From assembly GCA_945901195.1 (NCBI GenBank), contig CAMDKB010000200.1:1-8236 (forward strand): a DNA stretch of 8,236 bases. The letters are read 5' to 3'. Below, in pieces: positions 5,823 through 8,236 of the stretch. Under the pieces are notes generated by a model. It saw only the letters and a list, made by a program, of their open reading frames with translations, did not search any database and was not told where the DNA came from. Made by a program: the position numbers and the translations under genes. The first letter of the stretch is position 1. Each line of letters opens with the position of its first letter. The DNA comes from Rhizobium sp. Q54 (GTDB taxonomy: Bacteria > Pseudomonadota > Alphaproteobacteria > Rhizobiales > Beijerinckiaceae).

Positions 5823-6078
5823 ACATCGGCGACGCGATAGAGCACACAGCCTCCTCCACTTGATGTTGGTGAAAATCCTCCATCAGCCGCAGCACCTGAA
5901 TGAACTCGCGCCGTCAGGGATTGCCCATTCGCGCCTCCATCAGCCGGCGCAGACGATGAATGCATCCGGCAAGCTGCCAGTCATCAAGCGGCGCGGCCTG
6001 ATCGAGCGCTTTGCTCTTGTGCTCCAGCAGAGCGAGATAATGCAGGGGATTATAGATAAACTCCGCCTTGCCGTAGCT
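5823..6078 (-). pseudogene. istA: IS21 istA transposase, C-terminal fragment with nonsense codon
   Basis: The minus strand from about 6078 reads SYGKAEFIYNPLHYLALLEH, KSKALDQAAPLDDWQLAG, CIHRLRRLMEARMGNP, a TGA stop at 5914-5916, then RREFIQVLRLMEDFHQHQVE and EAV. This is the C-terminal part of IS21-family IstA (the YNP-HY-ALLE segment and the VLRLME helix). The stop codon replaces a Gly codon by one base change (GGA to TGA). Homology fades near 5823. The istB partner and the IS21 ends are absent. Confidence 0.72.
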
Positions 6079-6082
6079 GCGG

Positions 6083-6243
6083 ATAGCCTGCGTGCCGGTC
6101 TAGCAACGTCCGCCGCCGCCAACGACGCCCTCGGCCACATGATCCAAAAACACCTGCGGCACAAAAAGTTTGAAACGACGTCCGGCTATATCCGCAGCGG
6201 GCAGCTATTCCGGCAGAACGCTGCAGGCATGGCGGGGCTTTGA
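6083..6243 (+). pseudogene. Tyrosine recombinase (integrase), C-terminal fragment
   Basis: Reads DSLRAGLATSAAANDALGHM, IQKHLRHKKFETTSGYIR and SGQLFRQNAAGMAGL to TGA 6241-6243. This is the end of the catalytic domain of a phage-type integrase: the second Arg lies in SLRAG, a His in LRHKKF, and the nucleophilic Tyr in GYIR. The His usually found in HSLRAG is Asp here, and the first two thirds of the protein are missing, so it is dead. It joins the istA fragment at about 6078-6083 head to head. Confidence 0.8.
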
Positions 6244-6259
6244 TAAGACCCCGCCTTGC
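6227..6259. repeat. 11-bp imperfect inverted repeat across the integrase stop codon
   Basis: GCATGGCGGGG (6227-6237) pairs with CCCCGCCTTGC (6249-6259) with one mismatch and an 11-base loop that contains the TGA stop. No T-run follows on either strand, so it is not a standard terminator. It may be a transcript 3' end structure or part of an old recombination site of the integrase. Confidence 0.55.
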
Positions 6260-6340
6260 ATGGGCCTAGCGTGCCCTCTCCAATTTTGCCCGACGTTGGA
6301 CATTGGGAATCTTACGTCAATGTAAGACGTACAGATGTTT

Positions 6341-7312
6341 CTAATTCGGCCTTAGGCCAATACCCTTTGCCATTTCAGCAATCGCGGCTTCTTGCTTGCG
6401 AATTTCGCTCTCGAGAGTAGCCGCGTCCCCGGGAATGTAAAATTGGCCGATAGATTCTAGGCGCTTGACTACGTCCGGCTGGGCTGCAACTTTGAGGAAA
6501 TCCTCCCCCGCTTTTCGCCGTGCCTCGGGCGACATTGATTTGGCGCCGAACAAACCCATCAATCCCTGTTGCCCAAGTTTTGGGTAACCCTGTTCTATGG
6601 CGGGCTTGACGCCCACGGCGGCAGGGCTGGCCTGCGTGCCGCTAACTGAAAGAACCTTCAAACTGCCGCCTTGCAAGCCGGCCTGGAAAATCGTCAGGGC
6701 TGCAAACACTCCCTGCAATCGGCCGGCGGAAAGATCGCTAACCGCCTGCACGACGTCGCGATAAGGAACCTTGGCCGCGTCGATATTTTCGTCCTTGATC
6801 CACGCATCCAGCATCATTTCACTCATACCTGGCGCGGTGGCCAGACCAAGCTTGCCCGGATTCGCTTGGGCATACATCACGAACTCCTTCAACGAATTTA
6901 CAGGAAGAGTGGCGGGCACGGCGAAACTTAAGATCGTTGCGGAAAGTTGCGCGATAGGAACGAGGTCGCGCGCCCGATCATAGCTGAGTTTTGCATAACG
7001 ATGAGGGTGCGATATGAAAAAGCTGGTCGGCGAGAATAGAAGCGTATGATCATCGTTAGCACTGACAAACGCATTTATCGCGACCAGGGAATCCCCACCG
7101 GGACGAGGTTCGATAACAATGCTTTTCCCCCAGACCTGCTGAAGTCGTTCGGCGATAAAGCGAGAGGCCGTGTCTCCGCTGGATCCTGGCCCTGAAGGCG
7201 AGATGATTTTCACCGTTCTCTGCGGCCAATCCTCCGCCAGAGCCGTCGGCGAAGTCGCGAGTAACACCGACAAGGCAGCTGTGCATCCAGCTGCAAGTAT
7301 TGAAAGGCGCAT
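6341..7312 (-). CDS. TctC/Bug-family periplasmic solute-binding protein (T3)
   Basis: A 323-residue TctC/Bug protein. ATG 7312 has GGAGG eight bases upstream (plus-strand CCTCC at 7322-7326). Signal peptide MRLSILAAGCTAALSVLLAT continues to ALA before EDWPQ (residue 26). Motifs: DWPQRTVKIISPSGPGSSGD, IVIEPRPGGDSLVAINA, HPHRYAKLSYD, YAQANPGKLG, VPYRDVVQAVSDL, IEQGYPKLGQQGLMGLFGAK. It aligns with T1 nearly without gaps and shares HPHRYAKLSYD, EPRPGGDS and VPYRDVVQA exactly, so the two are recent paralogues or arrived from related sources. Cys10 preceded by AAG resembles a lipobox, but the -3 residue is Ala and the hydrophobic segment before it is too short, so signal peptidase I cleavage is more likely. 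No transporter membrane genes are nearby. Confidence 0.92.
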   Translation of the reverse strand: MRLSILAAGCTAALSVLLATSPTALAEDWPQRTVKIISPSGPGSSGDTASRFIAERLQQVWGKSIVIEPRPGGDSLVAINAFVSANDDHTLLFSPTSFFISHPHRYAKLSYDRARDLVPIAQLSATILSFAVPATLPVNSLKEFVMYAQANPGKLGLATAPGMSEMMLDAWIKDENIDAAKVPYRDVVQAVSDLSAGRLQGVFAALTIFQAGLQGGSLKVLSVSGTQASPAAVGVKPAIEQGYPKLGQQGLMGLFGAKSMSPEARRKAGEDFLKVAAQPDVVKRLESIGQFYIPGDAATLESEIRKQEAAIAEMAKGIGLRPN

Positions 7313-7337
7313 TATAAGTTACCTCCGTCATTCGGAC

Positions 7338-7365
7338 ATCATACCCCCTTCGATGGAATGCTCAA
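7338..7365 (-). promoter_or_regulatory. Candidate sigma-70-type promoter of T3
   Basis: On the minus strand TTGAGC (7360-7365) and TATGAT (7338-7343) are separated by 16 bases. The -10 box ends 25 bases before the T3 start codon, giving a leader of about 20 bases that includes the GGAGG site. Confidence 0.45.
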
Positions 7366-7508
7366 TCGTCAATTGCAGTAGATATTCATCGTTTGCAATA
7401 TTGGTGGCGTTTGTCGTGGGAGCGTATGCGCCTGGTTCTAGCAATCTGGCCCGGTGTGCGGTCGCACAGCGCCGTCACGGGGCATGTTTTGATCCATAGC
7501 TGCGGAGG
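7366..7508. other. Short stretch upstream of T3 with no recognised gene
   Basis: Lies between the T3 promoter region and the ligase fragment. Short plus-strand frames here have no ribosome site and no family signature. I see no RNA gene or repeat. Confidence 0.35.
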
Positions 7509-7690
7509 CTACGGCCTCTCGAAATGCTTGTTCTTGGTCCTTACCCAATCCTGCGATGGCCCAGACCTGTATAGGGAGCCGCGTCGCTTGCTGACGATAC
7601 CTTCCAGACCGAATTCGCGAGCGTGCGCAAAGACAAGCGGGCCTTCCCCCTCGATTTCCTCGCTGAACATGAGGCCCGCAGGTGGCTGGG
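7509..7690 (-). pseudogene. ATP-dependent DNA ligase fragment (LigD/LigC-like catalytic domain)
   Basis: The minus-strand frame reads PAGLMFSEEIEGEGPLVFAH, AREFGLEGIVSKRRGSLYRS and GPSQDWVRTKNKHFERP to TAG 7509-7511. This matches the end of the nucleotidyltransferase domain of ATP-dependent DNA ligases as found in bacterial LigD and LigC. EGIVSKR is motif IV, and DWVRTKN corresponds to motif V (W-[IVL]-K-x-K), with Arg in place of its first Lys. The lysine adenylation motif, the upstream domain and the OB domain are missing. Homology cannot be followed beyond about 7690. It is a decayed relic of a second ligase gene, the kind many rhizobia carry on accessory replicons or islands. Confidence 0.65.
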
Positions 7691-7817
7691 GGGCTTGACG
7701 GATTCTATAAATTCGGAATCCTTTTTCCGGGACCAGATCGGAAATTGAAGTGAACGATGCTGGCCGCCCTCTCTCTTCAGTCGATTCGCTTGCCTTTCGA
7801 CCTGGGCGGAGTGCCTG

Positions 7818-8093
7818 GTGGAGACAAACTGTCCGTGCGGCAAGCGCCAGACGCCCGTAGGTCTTCTAATCCGCGCTCAGGGCGACATCAGCTTCACGGA
7901 AATGGTTCGGCGGCTGCGCTGCGCCAAATGCCGCCAGCGACCGGTGCCGGTTTATCTTTGCTCAGGGCATCGCGAACATTGCGGAGGGGCCGCGCCTGAT
8001 TGGGCGGTTGAGCTCGTGGCGAAGGGTCAAGGATCCACAAGTGGCAATTGGCCCGCTTCGTCCAACAATTGCCGCAGCTTTTCCAAGCACTGA
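7818..8093 (+). CDS. Small Cys/His-rich (zinc-ribbon-like) protein, 3' end altered by IS3
   Basis: GTG 7818 has GGAG (7808-7811) six bases upstream. The frame gives 91 residues: METNCPCGKRQTPVGLLI, then a CxxC pair in RLRCAKCRQRPVPVYLC, then SGHREHCGGAAPDWAVELV. Possible metal ligands are Cys5, Cys7, Cys35, Cys38, Cys48, His51, His54 and Cys55. I recall similar short hypothetical proteins in Rhizobiales but know no function. The stop TGA (8091-8093) is formed by the first bases of the adjoining IS3 end, so the natural C-terminus is lost. The residues after about 70 are Ser/Asn-rich and may not be original. The frame is also open upstream to 7749 without ATG, so a longer start is possible. Confidence 0.5.
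   Translation: METNCPCGKRQTPVGLLIRAQGDISFTEMVRRLRCAKCRQRPVPVYLCSGHREHCGGAAPDWAVELVAKGQGSTSGNWPASSNNCRSFSKH
8043..8073. repeat. 8-bp inverted repeat GGCAATTG / CAATTGCC
   Basis: A perfect pair of eight-base arms (8043-8050 and 8066-8073) with a 15-base spacer, just before the IS3 end. It may be chance; AATTGCC recurs near 8131 inside the IS3 leader. Confidence 0.35.
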
Positions 8094-8236
8094 ACCGCCC
8101 CGGGTTTACCGGAGGGCAAAACTCTCGGAGAATTGCCCATTATGGAACAGACACAAAAGAAGAAGACCTCGAAGCCGTATTCCCCTGAGTTCCGCGAACG
8201 TGCGGTGCGGTTGGCGATGGAACACCGCGATGAGTA
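8091..8236 (+). mobile_element. IS3-family element, left end
   Basis: Begins with TGAACCGCCCCGGGTTTACC at 8091, the TG-starting, GC-rich terminal repeat typical of IS3-family elements in rhizobia, followed by a short leader and orfA. The right end lies beyond the window, so intactness and the target duplication cannot be judged. It is the only mobile element in the window whose visible part shows no damage, which suggests a recent arrival. Confidence 0.7.
8142..8236 (+). CDS. IS3-family OrfA (transposase helix-turn-helix subunit), partial
   Basis: ATG 8142 opens MEQTQKKKTSKPYSPEFRER then AVRLAMEHRDE, and the frame is open to the window edge. A basic N-terminus followed by KPYSPEFRERAVRLAMEH is the standard start of IS3-family OrfA, which binds the element ends and joins OrfB by programmed frameshifting. 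GGAG at 8127-8130 lies 11 bases upstream, a rather long spacing that would give weak translation, as is common for transposases. Confidence 0.8.
   Translation, partial: MEQTQKKKTSKPYSPEFRERAVRLAMEHRDE

Noticed and set aside
6341..7312. T3 as a lipoprotein via LAAGC at residues 6-10
   Set aside because: The -3 residue is Ala and the hydrophobic stretch before Cys10 is too short; a normal ALA cleavage site follows at residue 26.
7541..7843. 100-codon minus-strand frame over the ligase fragment
   Set aside because: The ligase motifs EGIVSKR and DWVRTKN are in a different frame; this one has no signature.
1..8236. CRISPR array, tRNA, rRNA, toxin-antitoxin or restriction system
   Set aside because: No regularly spaced repeats, no cloverleaf or rRNA sequence that I could recognise, and no protein motif of such systems in any plausible frame.

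Overview
The window looks like a piece of accessory DNA from an alphaproteobacterium of the Rhizobiales, most likely the Bradyrhizobium/Nitrobacteraceae neighbourhood. This is inference from gene content: several orphan TctC/Bug solute-binding proteins, a cytochrome c-556-type protein, and IS families of the kinds common in rhizobial islands. No rRNA, tRNA or core gene is present to fix the taxon.

Layout. 1-271 is the broken N-terminal half of an IS6-family transposase (minus strand). 504-1487 is an intact TctC/Bug periplasmic binding protein (here T1). 1565-1952 holds a stub of an IS5-type transposase (plus), about 190 bases I cannot assign, and an IS630-type helix-turn-helix fragment (minus). 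The IS630 fragment is joined to the first 75 codons of another TctC gene (T4, minus, 1948-2175). 2473-3441 is a second intact TctC protein (T2), followed by a 62-codon unrecognised reading frame. 3700-5483 is bounded by two matching IS66-type ends. Between them lie an IS66 tnpA stub, an IS5-type fragment, an apparently intact class II cytochrome c (c-556 type) gene, and an IS3 orfB fragment fused in frame to the C-terminus of IS66 tnpC. 5578-5794 is a frameshifted, truncated solute-binding protein gene, followed by an IS21 istA fragment (minus) and the C-terminus of a tyrosine recombinase (plus). 6341-7312 (minus) is a third intact TctC protein (T3), a close paralogue of T1. 7509-7690 (minus) is a fragment of an ATP-dependent DNA ligase. 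7818-8093 is a small Cys/His-rich protein whose stop codon is supplied by the left end of an IS3 element. That element (orfA) runs off the window at 8236.

How it works together. The only genes that look functional are three secreted TctC-type proteins, one secreted c-type cytochrome, two small reading frames and the incoming IS3 element. TctC proteins normally capture small carboxylates for a TctA/TctB membrane transporter. No TctA or TctB gene is here, so these are orphan binding proteins that would need a transporter elsewhere or have another role. The rest is a graveyard of at least seven kinds of mobile-element remnant joined at sharp, often mid-gene junctions. I did not find a convincing new defence or signalling system. 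The most notable structure is the decayed IS66 frame that encloses an intact cytochrome gene.
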